A stretch of DNA of 64,000 nucleotides from Shewanella psychrotolerans (GTDB taxonomy: Bacteria; Pseudomonadota; Gammaproteobacteria; Enterobacterales; Shewanellaceae): positions 3,658,001 through 3,722,000 of the forward strand of contig NZ_CP080419.1 of NCBI RefSeq assembly GCF_019457595.1, in the 5' to 3' direction. The translations under genes and the position numbers were made by a program. Shown here piece by piece: positions 27,515 to 39,028 of the stretch. Position 1 is the first letter of the stretch, and every line of letters starts with the position of its first letter. The notes under the pieces are model-generated. The model had not been told where the DNA came from, searched no databases, and saw only the letters and a program-made list of their open reading frames with translations.

Positions 27515-28534
27515 CTATTCGGTTTCATTGTGGGCATCACGGACTTTTACCGCCTCATCTAAAATGGCGCAAAAATGGACCACCAGCTCTGGATCAAAAT
27601 GCTTGCCCGACTCACTCTCGATTAAATTCATTGTATCTTCAATTGTCCATGCTTTTTTGTAGGGGCGAATGGAGGTGAGCGCATCAAATACATCGGCAAT
27701 CGCAACTATACGTCCCTCTATCGGGATCTCGGTTCCCGACAGTCCATTAGGATAACCAGAGCCATCCCATTTTTCATGATGGGTAAGCGCAATCCTTTTC
27801 GCCATTTCAAGTAAAGGATCGTTATGCTCGCCAATGATCTGGGCACCAATTTCGGCGTGGCGCTGCATCTCTTTCCATTCATCTGCATCTAACTTAGCTG
27901 GCTTTTTCAAAATTGAATCTGGGGTGCCAATTTTACCTATGTCATGCATGGGCGCTGCGTTATAAATAAGTTCGCAATACTTATCAGGCAACCCCGCTTG
28001 CTGCGCTAACAACTTGGCATAATGACTCATACGAATGACATGTAGCCCCGTTTCATTATCCTTATATTCAGCTGCACGCCCAAGTCGACGGATGATCTCA
28101 AAACGAGTCTCTTCCAGCTCCTTGGTTCGAGATTTAACCTCTTCTTCTAACAAGCGTTTTTGATCATATAACGCTAAATGGGTTTTTACTCGCGCTTTTA
28201 CGACCGGCGCACTTACAGGCTTAGTGATGTAATCTACCGCGCCAAGTTCAAACCCTTGAGTCTCATCGGCAACATCGGCTAATGCGGTAACAAAAATAAC
28301 GGGGATATGGCTGGTTAAGGGATCTTGCTTGAGGCGCTTACACACTTCGTAGCCATTCATGCCAGGCATCATCACATCAAGCAAGATGAGATCAGGTGCG
28401 CTCTTCCTTGCCAGCGCTAACGCTTTCGGGCCATCAATTGCCACTTTGACTTTGTAATCTCCCCCTAAGATACCAACCAAAATGTCGATATTCTCAGGGG
28501 TATCATCTACAACCAGAACCGTCGCATTATCCAT
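27515..28534 (-). CDS. Response regulator with HD-GYP c-di-GMP phosphodiesterase domain
   Basis: A 339-residue RpfG-type regulator. Receiver domain (about 5-120): VVDD acidic pair, phospho-acceptor in LILLDVMMPG, and the ITKP lysine. A short coiled-coil linker leads to an HD-GYP domain (about 150-335) with HDIGKIG and HHEKWDGSGYP, all metal and GYP residues present, so active c-di-GMP hydrolysis is expected. The ATG at 28534 is preferred to one nine bases upstream because AGGAG is 10 bases from it and only one base from the other. It follows the giant hybrid kinase gene by about 100 bases and is its probable output. Confidence 0.92.
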   Translation of the reverse strand: MDNATVLVVDDTPENIDILVGILGGDYKVKVAIDGPKALALARKSAPDLILLDVMMPGMNGYEVCKRLKQDPLTSHIPVIFVTALADVADETQGFELGAVDYITKPVSAPVVKARVKTHLALYDQKRLLEEEVKSRTKELEETRFEIIRRLGRAAEYKDNETGLHVIRMSHYAKLLAQQAGLPDKYCELIYNAAPMHDIGKIGTPDSILKKPAKLDADEWKEMQRHAEIGAQIIGEHNDPLLEMAKRIALTHHEKWDGSGYPNGLSGTEIPIEGRIVAIADVFDALTSIRPYKKAWTIEDTMNLIESESGKHFDPELVVHFCAILDEAVKVRDAHNETE

Positions 28535-28637
28535 GAAACTCATTCTCCTTTGAGTATAATATCATCAGCATAGTCACCAATATTCATCCACTTTGATCTA
28601 TTGCGTCAAATTCGCAGTTACAGCGATAAACTCTGCG

Positions 28638-31600
28638 CTACTGCTGGTGCTTATTGATGGTGGAGTCGCTTGTGTTATTCGAGCCGAAATACTCTTCAAT
28701 TAATTCCGCGGCCTCATCAAATTGATAGCTATTGACCATAGCGACTGCGGGACTGATCTTCTGCCACCTTTCTGTGGGTAGTCCCTCTTTTATCTGATTC
28801 ATTTTATCCACCGCACTCGAATCAGCATCTTCTAGCATATCGAGCAGTTCGCTAATCGCTTGCTGTAACTCACTATCCGACATTAACGGTTTCTCAGGGA
28901 CATCTGCATCATTAGTGTCATCAGCGGTTTCTTGTTGTTGATGAGATATCCACAGAGAGATTGCTTCGCATATCGATGCAACAAGTTCCGATAACTGCGC
29001 TAACTCTGCTGAAACATCCGGTTTCTCTGAGGCCATTAACTTGGTTTCAATCGCTTTAGCCAATTCAACCAGCTTAGGGCTACAAAGATTGCCTGACACT
29101 CCTTTTAGCGTATGGGCGTAACGAATTGCATCCTCAATGCGGCCCTGAGTTAGCGCCAAGTCGATCTCTTCGGCAACCTGCATCTGACCGGCATAAAAAC
29201 GCTCAAATATTCTGCGGTACAGTCTTACCGAACTTTGGACTAGTTGTAATCCCTTATCGACATCAATAGCTTCGTGTTGTGGCCAAAATCGCGTCGACTC
29301 GTCGTTAGCACTGCAGACAATATCGTCGGCTGCAGTGACCGTTGAACCATCGCCTAAATATTCAATTAAGGTCTTATAGAGCAGAGACACTTCGATTGGC
29401 TTAGCAATATGATCGTTCATCCCCGCCCGCAAACACATCTCCTTGTCACCCGCCATGGCATTTGCTGTCATAGCGATCACCGGTAGTGATTCAAACTGTG
29501 GATTTTTACGCAATGCTTCTGTGGCTTGATAACCATCCATCACTGGCATCTGGCAATCCATTAACACGAGGTCAAAGCTCTGCATCGCCAGTTTTTCTAG
29601 TGCGATTTGCCCATTTTCAGCAATCGATAAGATCACGCCTACCTGCTCTAAAAACTCGGTCGCCACTTCCTGATTCATCTCATTATCTTCGACTAACAAG
29701 ATGCGCTTACCCTTGAGTTGTGATAGCACCTCTTTGCTGATATCAACAGCTTTGCGCCGCACAGGCATGGCACCATGCTTGCCCAAAGACGACATAATGC
29801 CATCGAGTAGACGTGAAGCACTGATAGGTTTAGTGATATATCCAGAGATACCACTACTCTCTATCTTATCGATAAACTCGGCATTGGCATGAGCCGAGAC
29901 GATCAATAATTTAGGTGGATTCTCGATCTGATTTAAGATCTTATTCGATGTCTCTAAACCGTCCATTTCTGGCATACGCCAGTCAATAAGAGCCATGGGG
30001 TAATGCATCTGTTCACAGCGAGAGATGGCTTCTGCGCCACTTCGTACGGTATCCACCTCAAAGCCCATGCTTTCTAAAGTAGTACGTAAAATATCACGCG
30101 CTGTTGCATTATCGTCGGCCACCAAGATCCTCATTCCTTCGAGTTCCTCCTCAACCTTTAACAGTTGACTGTCGGCGACTTTAAAGCGCACAGAAAAGAA
30201 GAAGGTGCTACCGTTACCAAATTGACTTTCAACGCCAATTTCACCACCCATTAACTCGACCAGTTGCTTACAAATCGCTAATCCTAACCCAGTACCACCA
30301 TACTTACGTGTCGTTGAGGTATCAGCTTGACTGAACGACTTAAACAATTTTGTACGTTGCTCTTCGGTTAAACCTATCCCATTATCACGCACGCTAAATC
30401 GCAGCACGATATCGTCATCAATGCGCTCTAACTGACTAATGGACAGTAATACTTCGCCCTGATCAGTGAACTTAATCGCATTGTTCATTAGATTGATTAG
30501 CACCTGACTCAAACGCAGTGGATCGCCTTCGAGGTGCCTTGGTATATTGGGCGCAACCGCAAACAAGAGTTCCAGCTGTTTATCGGCAGCTTTGACTGAG
30601 AACATATCGCTGAGATCTTCGAGCATGGTATCGAGTTGAAACGGTATCGATTCGATATCTAACTTACCCGCCTCAATCTTGGAGAAATCCAAAATATCAT
30701 TAATGATCCCCAGCAGGGATTTAGATGCACGATCGATTTTCTCGATGTAGTTTTGTTGTTTAGAATCCAACTCTGTCTGTAAACATAACTGCGACATGCC
30801 AATGATGGCGTTCATAGGGGTACGGATCTCATGGGACATATTAGCAAGAAAATCACTTTTAGCCTTGCTCGCCGCATCGGCAATATCTTTCGCCTGTCTT
30901 AATTCCTCGGATATCGCTTTCAACGAGGTGATATTCGCCATCGACAATACGGCTGAATTGATGTTGCCCTGTTTGTCTTGCAACCAAGTGACAGTGATAT
31001 CCATCCACATCAATTCACCGCTGTGATTCACTAATCTTATTTCGCCAGTAATGCTATCGCTACCATTTTCGGCTCTCTCACGTAATATCGCCTTAGCATC
31101 ATCACGGCCTTCGGGATGTTGGCAATCAAAAAAGGAGGTGCCTTTAAGCTCGGCGACAGATAGCTGCATATATTGGCTAAACTGCTCATTACAATCGATA
31201 ATAACGCCGCGGTCGTCAATATTAACAATGCCGATCCCCGCATGGTCAAACAGAGCTCTAAAATGAGCTTCTCGGTTCGCAAGCTCCCTATCTAGCTGCT
31301 TACGCTCTGTAACATCCATAAGGTAACCATTCCAGAGCAAACTGCCGTCTTCTTGATAGCTCCCATGGGCCCCCGCTTGTAACCAGCGCAAATCTCCCAT
31401 CGGATGGTTATACCTAAACTCATTTATCCATTTCAACCCTTCGCTACTTTTACCTGACAGTAATTCAACTATCTGTGGACGCTCCTTTTCCACTATACAA
31501 TTAGCGACAAGATCAAAATTCTGGATCGCTTGATCGCGATGAAAACCTAACGTGCTAATACATGCACTGGATAGGAAAGTAAATTTACGTTCCTTGTTGG

Positions 31601-33980
31601 ATATCCAGCGTAATTGATACACTGTACTGGGTATTGATTCGGTAATGGTTTCCAGTTGCCGTTGAGATTCAGCAATCTTCTGCTGGGCAATTTTACTGCT
31701 GGTGATGTCATTAATACTGCCATCAAACCATAAAGGCTGACCGGCATCATCGTAGATCGCCTTACCTTTTTCGTGCACCCAATGTTCACTACCGTCTCGG
31801 TGTTTAATACGATACTGCACCTCAAATCCGCGGTGTTCAGCGACACCACTGTTGATCGCCTCACTGACTAATTCACGATCGGCCTCAACAATCAAACTGA
31901 CGAAACTACGTTTACGGTTTTCGATAAAATCAGTGGCAGGATAACCGGTAATATCACCTATGTTATCGCTGACATATTCCATCACCCAAGTATCGCCTAT
32001 GCGCGTTCGATATACCGCGCCAGGAATATTGGTGACTAGGCCTCTAAAACGGCTTTCACTATCACTAATGCGTTTAGCGGTCGCCAACTCTTCTGTCATA
32101 TCTCGCACAGATGCAGCAATTTGTCTTCCGCCATCAACATCTTGTGGCAATATTCCTAAACTAATTTCAACAGGAAATAAGCTACCATTAGCCTTAAGCG
32201 CCATAAGCTCGGCACCAGCACCGAGTCCCATCTTACGGTCCTGGCCTGCGACAATAAAGCCTCTACGAAACTCCGGATGCTTAGCACGCGCATATTCAGG
32301 TACCAACTGTTCGACAGACATAGATAACATCTGCTCTTCATCATAGCCAAACAAGGTTTGACAGCGCGTATTGGTGAAAACAATCTGCCCACTTTCATCA
32401 ACGATCAACATCGCCTCAGGTGCTGATTCGAGCACTGCATTAGACCAGGCGGCTGCAGAAAACTGTTCGGTAATATCGTTAAATAGCATCTCAACCGACA
32501 GTAACTCTTGGCTATCGGAAACCAGTGGTTGCATAAACAGATCGAGCTGACGCAGCTTACCACTGGCATCAAGCATCTCGACTTGATGGGGCGGCACACT
32601 TTCCCCTTGTAACGCCCTATCCATATACTCCCAATTTTGCTCATTTAAAGGATTGTCGGAGAACATACGTTGATATTTTCGTTTCAACAAATCGGGAGTA
32701 ACCCCCAACACCTTTTCAACCCCGGCACTCACCTGAGCAATTTGGCCATCGGGTTCTAATGAGCAATAAAAAGATTTATCGCTCATACCGTCAATCAACT
32801 TGGCAAAACGATTGCCGCGAGAATCCAAAAGTGCTTGTTCACGCTCCTCTAACACACCTGCCATATCATTAAACTTATTGGTCAGGGTCACAATTTCACT
32901 TACGGCGCCACTGGGTTTTTCGATACGTTTGGCTCTCCCAGCGGCAAATTCGACAATCCCCTCTTCTAACTCTTCAATCGGCCGAGTTAGACGACGGGCA
33001 GTAAGATAGCTTGTCAGTAAAAGTACGATGACGATCAGCAGCAGGTTAAGCGTTAATGAAGAGGAATCACTAAAAAACTGGTTATAGAGCTGCTCTTCTG
33101 GGGTCATGATAATCACTCGCCAACCCAGTGCAGGCACTACACCAACACTGGCAAGAAACGTATTACCATCACTATCAACAATAAGGCTACTGCCCTCTTT
33201 TCCCGTATTAAATAGGTCGACAAACAGTTGGTTATCTTTAGACTTGGCCAACCAAGTCTCGGTCCCTTTTGCTAGCAGAAGGCTATGATCTTCATGAAAA
33301 ATCAATCGCCCACTATCATCGATAATCACAATTCGCTCAGGAGGTATCCCCGTCATTTGTGGAATAACATCTAAGGCCAAGTCAACCGTCAGCACGCCGT
33401 CATAGGGCTGCGCTGAACCAAAAGGGTGAGAATAAGTGAGCATCAAGATATTACCCGCCCCCTCATCAAAGTAGGGAGTAGACCAATAACCATTAATGTT
33501 ATCTATCGCCTTACTCCACCAATCCCATTTGCCATCGGTGTAGTCATAGCCATCGACACCAATATCTAGGGTATTGAAGTCTCCTTTGTCACGATAAACG
33601 TAGGGGGCATAGAGATTTCGACCTTCAACTTTATTTTTTTGAAAGGCAATGGCACTGCCGTAGAAATCAGGATGAAGCTCTAAACGATGGGTAAGTAATT
33701 GGCGCAGTTTTTGAGCATCGCTGAACAGCTGCTTATTGTCGATTTCACTCAGCAGATCGGTGATGGCTTTCGTATCTTTTTCGGCCGTCGACAAAAAGAA
33801 CTGCATTCTACGTGCCGCATTATCGGCTTGTTTCGCTAAATCATCATAAATATATTTTTCTTCAGCCTGATAATTGAACCAAGCATTGATACTGAAAACG
33901 GTAGTCATGATCGCAATTAACGGCAGAGCGATGTGCGATAAAATCCTGCTACGAAAAGTACGAAGTCTGCTCATATCCAT
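28638..33980 (-). CDS. Very large hybrid sensor histidine kinase (Cache-HAMP-5 PAS-HisKA-HATPase-2 REC-HPt)
   Basis: A 1780-residue BarA-class phosphorelay protein. In order: transmembrane helix (about 17-36), double-Cache periplasmic sensor (about 37-305), second helix (about 308-328), HAMP (about 330-385), five PAS domains (starting near [47 protein letters not shown] and [13 protein letters not shown]), HisKA with [13 protein letters not shown], HATPase with N/G boxes ([24 protein letters not shown]), two receiver domains (DWRMPEMDG and DCQMPVMDG) and a C-terminal HPt with [10 protein letters not shown]. The first MDM codons leave two possible ATG starts six bases apart. Phosphate probably reaches the HD-GYP regulator encoded just downstream. 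Confidence 0.93.
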   Translation of the reverse strand: MDMSRLRTFRSRILSHIALPLIAIMTTVFSINAWFNYQAEEKYIYDDLAKQADNAARRMQFFLSTAEKDTKAITDLLSEIDNKQLFSDAQKLRQLLTHRLELHPDFYGSAIAFQKNKVEGRNLYAPYVYRDKGDFNTLDIGVDGYDYTDGKWDWWSKAIDNINGYWSTPYFDEGAGNILMLTYSHPFGSAQPYDGVLTVDLALDVIPQMTGIPPERIVIIDDSGRLIFHEDHSLLLAKGTETWLAKSKDNQLFVDLFNTGKEGSSLIVDSDGNTFLASVGVVPALGWRVIIMTPEEQLYNQFFSDSSSLTLNLLLIVIVLLLTSYLTARRLTRPIEELEEGIVEFAAGRAKRIEKPSGAVSEIVTLTNKFNDMAGVLEEREQALLDSRGNRFAKLIDGMSDKSFYCSLEPDGQIAQVSAGVEKVLGVTPDLLKRKYQRMFSDNPLNEQNWEYMDRALQGESVPPHQVEMLDASGKLRQLDLFMQPLVSDSQELLSVEMLFNDITEQFSAAAWSNAVLESAPEAMLIVDESGQIVFTNTRCQTLFGYDEEQMLSMSVEQLVPEYARAKHPEFRRGFIVAGQDRKMGLGAGAELMALKANGSLFPVEISLGILPQDVDGGRQIAASVRDMTEELATAKRISDSESRFRGLVTNIPGAVYRTRIGDTWVMEYVSDNIGDITGYPATDFIENRKRSFVSLIVEADRELVSEAINSGVAEHRGFEVQYRIKHRDGSEHWVHEKGKAIYDDAGQPLWFDGSINDITSSKIAQQKIAESQRQLETITESIPSTVYQLRWISNKERKFTFLSSACISTLGFHRDQAIQNFDLVANCIVEKERPQIVELLSGKSSEGLKWINEFRYNHPMGDLRWLQAGAHGSYQEDGSLLWNGYLMDVTERKQLDRELANREAHFRALFDHAGIGIVNIDDRGVIIDCNEQFSQYMQLSVAELKGTSFFDCQHPEGRDDAKAILRERAENGSDSITGEIRLVNHSGELMWMDITVTWLQDKQGNINSAVLSMANITSLKAISEELRQAKDIADAASKAKSDFLANMSHEIRTPMNAIIGMSQLCLQTELDSKQQNYIEKIDRASKSLLGIINDILDFSKIEAGKLDIESIPFQLDTMLEDLSDMFSVKAADKQLELLFAVAPNIPRHLEGDPLRLSQVLINLMNNAIKFTDQGEVLLSISQLERIDDDIVLRFSVRDNGIGLTEEQRTKLFKSFSQADTSTTRKYGGTGLGLAICKQLVELMGGEIGVESQFGNGSTFFFSVRFKVADSQLLKVEEELEGMRILVADDNATARDILRTTLESMGFEVDTVRSGAEAISRCEQMHYPMALIDWRMPEMDGLETSNKILNQIENPPKLLIVSAHANAEFIDKIESSGISGYITKPISASRLLDGIMSSLGKHGAMPVRRKAVDISKEVLSQLKGKRILLVEDNEMNQEVATEFLEQVGVILSIAENGQIALEKLAMQSFDLVLMDCQMPVMDGYQATEALRKNPQFESLPVIAMTANAMAGDKEMCLRAGMNDHIAKPIEVSLLYKTLIEYLGDGSTVTAADDIVCSANDESTRFWPQHEAIDVDKGLQLVQSSVRLYRRIFERFYAGQMQVAEEIDLALTQGRIEDAIRYAHTLKGVSGNLCSPKLVELAKAIETKLMASEKPDVSAELAQLSELVASICEAISLWISHQQQETADDTNDADVPEKPLMSDSELQQAISELLDMLEDADSSAVDKMNQIKEGLPTERWQKISPAVAMVNSYQFDEAAELIEEYFGSNNTSDSTINKHQQ

Positions 33981-34388
33981 ATTCCACAGTGCTTAAAAAT
34001 CAGGAAGATTTACTTATAACCATAAAGCAATACGCTAAGTCAATTAAAGGCTTGCTAGTATCACCCAAAAAATATTGCTAACTACATGAAGATTCTGAAA
34101 TTAGTAAATTCATTAAAGCACCATGACCAAATGTATTCAACAACAAACTGATTATTTATCCTACAAATACAGACCAATGCTAAGCTAAATAACCTTCTAC
34201 TCAATTTGAGTGACAAGGCAAACCAATCAAGTCCACTTTTATTGCGAATAAAAACGCCGACAAAATAAGCGACAACGATCTTTATCTGCATTTCGTGCGT
34301 ACAAAGTAGTATTAAGCAGACCTCAGGGTAATTTACTATATGATAACAATATGGTTTACGGCATCATGTTACTTGGGCAGTAGGAGCG
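33981..34388. other. Intergenic region between divergent kinase and ABC operons
   Basis: About 400 AT-rich bases carrying promoters for both divergent units. TTTACTATATGATAAC near 34333 looks like a -10 region for the ABC operon. No operator recognised. Confidence 0.4.
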
Positions 34389-34391
34389 ATG

Positions 34392-35060
34392 ATGGATACA
34401 AGCGTAGTTAGCTTAGACAATATCTCCAAAGGATTTACCGATGGCGATAAATTTCATCGCGTTCTTGATGATATCGAACTCAAACTCAATCATGCCGACA
34501 CCATAGCTCTGACAGGGCCTAGTGGCAGCGGCAAAAGTACCCTACTGAACATCATCGCCGGATTTGAGCCGCCCACATCAGGCAGCCTGTCAATACTAGG
34601 ACAGGTCACTAAAAGTTGGAAAGATACCGATTGGAGTCAATTTCGTCATCAACAACTTGGGGTGGTATTCCAACAATTTAATCTACTAACACCGCTCAAT
34701 GTAGAAGACAATATCGCCTTCCCTCTTCATCTTAATGGCGATAGCTGGAACAGCTGGTGCGATCATCTGGTCGATACCTTAGGCTTACGAGCACTACTAA
34801 AACGACACGTCGAAACCCTTTCAGGTGGTCAACAGCAACGAGTGGCGATAGCTAGAGCCCTCGCTCATAAACCCGCACTGCTTCTGGCAGATGAGCCGAC
34901 AGGTAACTTAGATCAGACCACCAGCTTGGAAGTGATGGGACTAATCTGTGCCCTCGCCGCAGAACATGACACCAGCATTCTGATGGTAACCCATAGCCAA
35001 GAATGCGCCGACTTTATGCACCGACGTTGGCATTTAGATCTTGGCAAAATACATGAATAG
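34392..35060 (+). CDS. ABC transporter ATP-binding protein (LolD/MacB type)
   Basis: A 222-residue ATPase with Walker A GPSGSGKST, Q-loop FQQFNLL, signature LSGGQQQRVAIARAL, Walker B LLLADEPTGNLD and the switch His in MVTHS. It belongs to the LolD/MacB group that works with FtsX-type permeases in mechanotransmission rather than in classical import. Of two adjacent ATGs the second, at 34392, has the better spacing to AGGAG. Its 3' end overlaps the permease gene by 8 bases. Confidence 0.93.
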   Translation: MDTSVVSLDNISKGFTDGDKFHRVLDDIELKLNHADTIALTGPSGSGKSTLLNIIAGFEPPTSGSLSILGQVTKSWKDTDWSQFRHQQLGVVFQQFNLLTPLNVEDNIAFPLHLNGDSWNSWCDHLVDTLGLRALLKRHVETLSGGQQQRVAIARALAHKPALLLADEPTGNLDQTTSLEVMGLICALAAEHDTSILMVTHSQECADFMHRRWHLDLGKIHE

Positions 35061-37566
35061 TCCAAGTATCAAAGGCAGCCTATTAACCCTTAAGGTGTTC
35101 TTAGCTCACTATCACCAATCACCGCTACAAGCTGGGGCGATCATTATTGGGATCATTTTGGCCGTTACCCTGTTAACAGGAGTTCGAGCCACTAATGAGA
35201 ACGCAATTAACAGTTATAGCAGCGCCACCGAACTCCTCAGTCAACAAGCCAAATGGCTCATTACCCCCGCAGCGCAGCAAGAAAATTTAGCAGAGCAGCG
35301 CTATATTGAACTGCGACAGATGGGGATCTACCAGAGCCTCGCCGTGCTCCAAGGCTGGATAACCGACAGTCGTCAGCAACGTTGGCAGCTGCAAGGTAGC
35401 GATATCATTGCCGCTATTAGCGCATTAAACAGTAAAGACGACACCTCCTCACACGCTAGCCCCTTTGGCAAACTTGACTTACCACTGGCGCGCATTATCG
35501 CTGGTGAACCTATTGTACTCATGAGCCGCTCTGCCGCTAACACCCTCGATAGCCACCGCCTCACCCTTGATGATGTATCCCTAGAAGTGGTGACAGTGGA
35601 TGACAGGTTTAATCTTGGTAATCGCCTGCTAGTGGATATATCACTGGCGCAACAACTATTAGATAAACCCGGTCAGTTAAGTTATATCGCTATCTTCAGC
35701 GATGTTAGCGACAAACAGTTAGCCCTAGAAAGTTGGTTAGCAGCAAACGGAAATCTCAGCGAAAGCGATAATGGCGATAGCATGAAAGCACTCACAAACA
35801 GCTTTCATCTCAACCTCACCGCCATGAGCTTGCTGGCGTTTATTGTCGGTCTATTTATTGCCTACAACGGCGTGCGTTACAGCCTACTCAAACGTAAACG
35901 CTTAATCATTCAACTACAGCAACAGGGCGTTATGAAGCTGTCTATCATGGCAGCCCTGAGTGGCGAATTGTTGCTGCTGGTACTCGTGGGATCCGTCGTA
36001 GGCTTTATTTTAGGCTTACAACTTAGCTATTGGCTACAGCCTATGGTCTCTGTGACCTTAGAGCAGTTATATGGAGCCAATATTTTACCGGGGATCTGGC
36101 GTTGGCAATGGTTAGTGCAAGCGACGCTATTGACCTTGGGGGCCGCGCTATTAGCTTGTAGCTCACTGTTTATCGAGCTACTGCGTCAGCCCTTGGCCCA
36201 AAGTTCTGGCCAGTTTAGCCAGCAAAAAAATGCCCATCGGGCGCAGAAGTGGCAAATGTTGTCGGCGATGATCTTAGCCCTTATCGCACTAATTTTTATG
36301 CCCATCAGCCAAGACTACCGCATCACCATGGGGCTACTTGGCTTAGTGGTGTTAGCCATTCCACTGTCACTGCCTTGGCTACTGGTACGACTGATCAATG
36401 CCATAGCAGCAATGAGTCCCAAAGGGCTTATTGGTTATCAAATAGCCGAAACCAAAGAGCTTATTCCACCGCTCTCACTGGCCATGATGGCGATGCTACT
36501 GGCATTGACGGCAAATATCTCCATGAATAGCCTAGTAGGCAGTTTTGAGATCACCCTAAAACAGTGGCTTAACGCCCGATTGCATGCTGACCTTTACTTG
36601 CGACCGCCCAAGAATCAAATGGTAGAGCTTGAAACCCTATTAAGCCAAAATAAACAGGTAACGGGGATCTATAAGCAGTGGTTAACCAAAACTAAGTATC
36701 AGCACACACCGATTTTTTTGCTGACTCGCGATCGCTACTCTATCGAAAACACCACAGTGATCAAGACGGCTAAAAGCTCATCAGAAACCGCTCTGTGGCA
36801 AGACTACTTTGACGCTGCGCTGTCCAAAGCCCCTGAGGTAATAGTAAGCGAGCCCTTTGCTATTAAACATCAACTTAACGTCGGCGATTCCATCAGCCTT
36901 GATGCATTGGGCAATACCAAGTTAACCATAGCGGCCATCTATTATGATTATGGCAACCCCTATGGTGAGGTGATCATCCCTTCCGCCTTGTGGCATCAGG
37001 CTAAACTCGACACAGAGCCCCTAAGTATCGCCATCACCTATCGAGGCGATTTTGATGCCTATGGCTTAGAATTGCAGCAACAGTTAGCCCTGCCTGAATC
37101 TCTTATCTATAGTCAGGCGCGGATTAAAGTCCAAGCAATAGAGATGTTTAAGCGTACCTTCTCCATTACCCAAGTGCTTAACACCTTAACCTTATTAGTG
37201 GCCGCTATTGGCTTATTTAGCGCTTGTTATATGTTGACCCAAGCGCGTATGGCCCCCATCGCTCGCCTATATACCTTAGGGGTTAGTCGACGCCAATTAA
37301 CCACTATGGTCACAACCCAAATGCTGTTAATGGTCATATTGACCTGCATCGTAGCCCTACCAACAGGGGCAATTTTGGGCTACCTACTGATCAACAAAGT
37401 GACCTTACAAGCCTTTGGTTGGAGCATCGCCATGGTGTGGGATTGGTCAGCCTATTTCGATGTGGTGTTATTGGCATTAGTCGCCAGCACGCTCGCTGTG
37501 GCACTGCCACTCTATCGACAAACCCGCCGCCCATTAATTAGCAGCCTACAGAGCGATATCTTATGA
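35053..37566 (+). CDS. FtsX-type ABC permease
   Basis: An 837-residue membrane protein with about ten helices: one near the N-terminus, groups around residues 255-385 and 400-490, and a last group about 705-825, with two large periplasmic domains between, the layout of duplicated FtsX/MacB_PCD permeases. A TTG 12 bases upstream is in frame, but the ATG inside the end of the ATPase gene is a better start. With the ATPase and the lipocalin lipoprotein it forms a three-gene operon with overlapping ends, likely moving a lipophilic substrate or lipoprotein across the envelope. Confidence 0.9.
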   Translation: MNSPSIKGSLLTLKVFLAHYHQSPLQAGAIIIGIILAVTLLTGVRATNENAINSYSSATELLSQQAKWLITPAAQQENLAEQRYIELRQMGIYQSLAVLQGWITDSRQQRWQLQGSDIIAAISALNSKDDTSSHASPFGKLDLPLARIIAGEPIVLMSRSAANTLDSHRLTLDDVSLEVVTVDDRFNLGNRLLVDISLAQQLLDKPGQLSYIAIFSDVSDKQLALESWLAANGNLSESDNGDSMKALTNSFHLNLTAMSLLAFIVGLFIAYNGVRYSLLKRKRLIIQLQQQGVMKLSIMAALSGELLLLVLVGSVVGFILGLQLSYWLQPMVSVTLEQLYGANILPGIWRWQWLVQATLLTLGAALLACSSLFIELLRQPLAQSSGQFSQQKNAHRAQKWQMLSAMILALIALIFMPISQDYRITMGLLGLVVLAIPLSLPWLLVRLINAIAAMSPKGLIGYQIAETKELIPPLSLAMMAMLLALTANISMNSLVGSFEITLKQWLNARLHADLYLRPPKNQMVELETLLSQNKQVTGIYKQWLTKTKYQHTPIFLLTRDRYSIENTTVIKTAKSSSETALWQDYFDAALSKAPEVIVSEPFAIKHQLNVGDSISLDALGNTKLTIAAIYYDYGNPYGEVIIPSALWHQAKLDTEPLSIAITYRGDFDAYGLELQQQLALPESLIYSQARIKVQAIEMFKRTFSITQVLNTLTLLVAAIGLFSACYMLTQARMAPIARLYTLGVSRRQLTTMVTTQMLLMVILTCIVALPTGAILGYLLINKVTLQAFGWSIAMVWDWSAYFDVVLLALVASTLAVALPLYRQTRRPLISSLQSDIL

Positions 37567-38744
37567 GCAGATTAATCCACCGGTCAGTCAAACTTTGTGC
37601 TTTAGCACCCAAACTCGCGCGTGTGGTCCTCACGAGTGCGACTCTGATCGGTCTCTCATGTACCCTACTGGTTGGCTGTAGCGAGCCACAACAAGATACA
37701 TCGAGCGGTATGGGCGGCTTAATGGGCGAGACCCAAATCGGTTACGCTCAGGTATTGCCTAACCGCAGTTTTAGCTTCCCCGAAGATCATTTAGCCCATG
37801 ATGATTTTCGCCAAGAGTGGTGGTACTTAACCGCTAACCTCACCACTGAAACCGGAACGCCATTAGGACTTCAGTGGACTCAATTTCGTATTGCCTTATC
37901 TTCAAAGGTGCCCAAATCAAACTCAAACTGGGCGAGCAACCAGCTCTATATGGCCCACAGTGCTATAACCACGGCTAAGCACCATCACGCCGAAGAGCGC
38001 TGGTCTCGAGGTCAGCAGCAACTAGCAGGTATATCCTCGTCGCCGCTAACAATAAAGCTCGATAGTTGGCAATGGCAGAGCCAAAACGAAGAGCTGTTTC
38101 CTGCAACGCTCCATGTCACTGGCGATAATGTTAACTACTCACTTAAGTTAACCACAAGCGCGCCCTATCAGCTGCAAGGAGATGGCGGATACAGCGTAAA
38201 AAGTGCCGATGCGAGTGTCGCCTCTTATTATTACAGCCAACCCTTTATCGAGGTGACAGGTCAAGTGATGCTTGATGGCAAATTCGTCAATGTATCAGGT
38301 AAGGCATGGCTCGATCGAGAATGGAGTTCTCAATTCCTCACGAGACAGCAGCAGGGCTGGGACTGGTTTGCGCTCCGACTGAATGACGGCTCGACCTTAA
38401 TGCTATTCCAACTTCGAGCTGAAAATAACCTTCAAACCACACCCAGCAAGCACTTTTACAGTGGCAGACGCATGTACGCCGATGGCAGTGGTAAAACCAT
38501 TAGTGCCAATGAAATAAGCATGACGCCCACCGCTTGGCACACGATTGCTGGAAAACCGCATCCGGTGGAGTGGCAGATCCGTATCGACAACCAAGCACTT
38601 GACCTGCGTATTTCACCACTGAATCCCGATGCAAAAATGCCACTCTCTATCACTTATTGGGAGGGGCCAATTACAATTAAAGGTAGCCATACTGGCTCTG
38701 GTTATATGGAGCTAACTGGATATTACCCCCCATATTACGAATAA
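37563..38744 (+). CDS. CrtC/AttH-family lipocalin-like lipoprotein
   Basis: A 393-residue protein with a lipobox (LLVGC, Cys39), so membrane-anchored, and the CrtC/AttH double-lipocalin fold: EWWYLTANLTTETG (EWWY signature) near the N-terminus, AWLDREWSSQF mid-protein and YWEGPITIKG near the end. The family includes carotenoid 1,2-hydratase, but no carotenoid gene is nearby; in this operon type it is the partner of an FtsX permease and may bind a lipid-like substrate. ATGA overlap with the permease. Confidence 0.88.
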   Translation: MSRLIHRSVKLCALAPKLARVVLTSATLIGLSCTLLVGCSEPQQDTSSGMGGLMGETQIGYAQVLPNRSFSFPEDHLAHDDFRQEWWYLTANLTTETGTPLGLQWTQFRIALSSKVPKSNSNWASNQLYMAHSAITTAKHHHAEERWSRGQQQLAGISSSPLTIKLDSWQWQSQNEELFPATLHVTGDNVNYSLKLTTSAPYQLQGDGGYSVKSADASVASYYYSQPFIEVTGQVMLDGKFVNVSGKAWLDREWSSQFLTRQQQGWDWFALRLNDGSTLMLFQLRAENNLQTTPSKHFYSGRRMYADGSGKTISANEISMTPTAWHTIAGKPHPVEWQIRIDNQALDLRISPLNPDAKMPLSITYWEGPITIKGSHTGSGYMELTGYYPPYYE

Positions 38745-38851
38745 TTATCATTTAACAACGATTCTTTTTATTCAATAGCTTAGTCAATCACTTCGTACCT
38801 TGTTGTACGCTAATTGAGCAACACATCCACCAAAACTGTTTAACAACAAAT

Positions 38852-38867
38852 TGTGAACAGTATCACG
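38852..38867 (+). promoter_or_regulatory. CRP site upstream of nap operon
   Basis: TGTGA-ACAGTA-TCACG matches TGTGA-N6-TCACA at nine of ten positions. CRP is a main activator of anaerobic respiration in Shewanella oneidensis, so control of nap is plausible. Confidence 0.75.
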
Positions 38868-38876
38868 CCAAAAAGT

Positions 38877-38890
38877 TTGATCTTGATCTA
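38877..38890 (+). promoter_or_regulatory. FNR/EtrA site upstream of nap operon
   Basis: TTGAT-CTTG-ATCTA matches the FNR consensus TTGAT-N4-ATCAA at nine of ten positions and lies 24 bp centre-to-centre from the CRP site. Confidence 0.7.
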
Positions 38891-38903
38891 CAAACACTGC
38901 AGT

Positions 38904-38919
38904 TACCCCTCAAGAGGTA
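38904..38919 (+). promoter_or_regulatory. NarP 7-2-7 site upstream of nap operon
   Basis: TACCCCT-CA-AGAGGTA is a perfect inverted 7-2-7 heptamer pair, the arrangement preferred by NarP and NarL. A further half-site TACCCCT follows at 38920. It predicts nitrate/nitrite activation. Confidence 0.82.
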
Positions 38920-39028
38920 TACCCCTATTAACAGCAAGGTTTAGACTTAATTTTATCCTATAGCAAGTAACGCCACTAACCATCGCCATATTTTTAGCCG
39001 CTACTTTGCACTGAAAAGGTAAGCCCCA

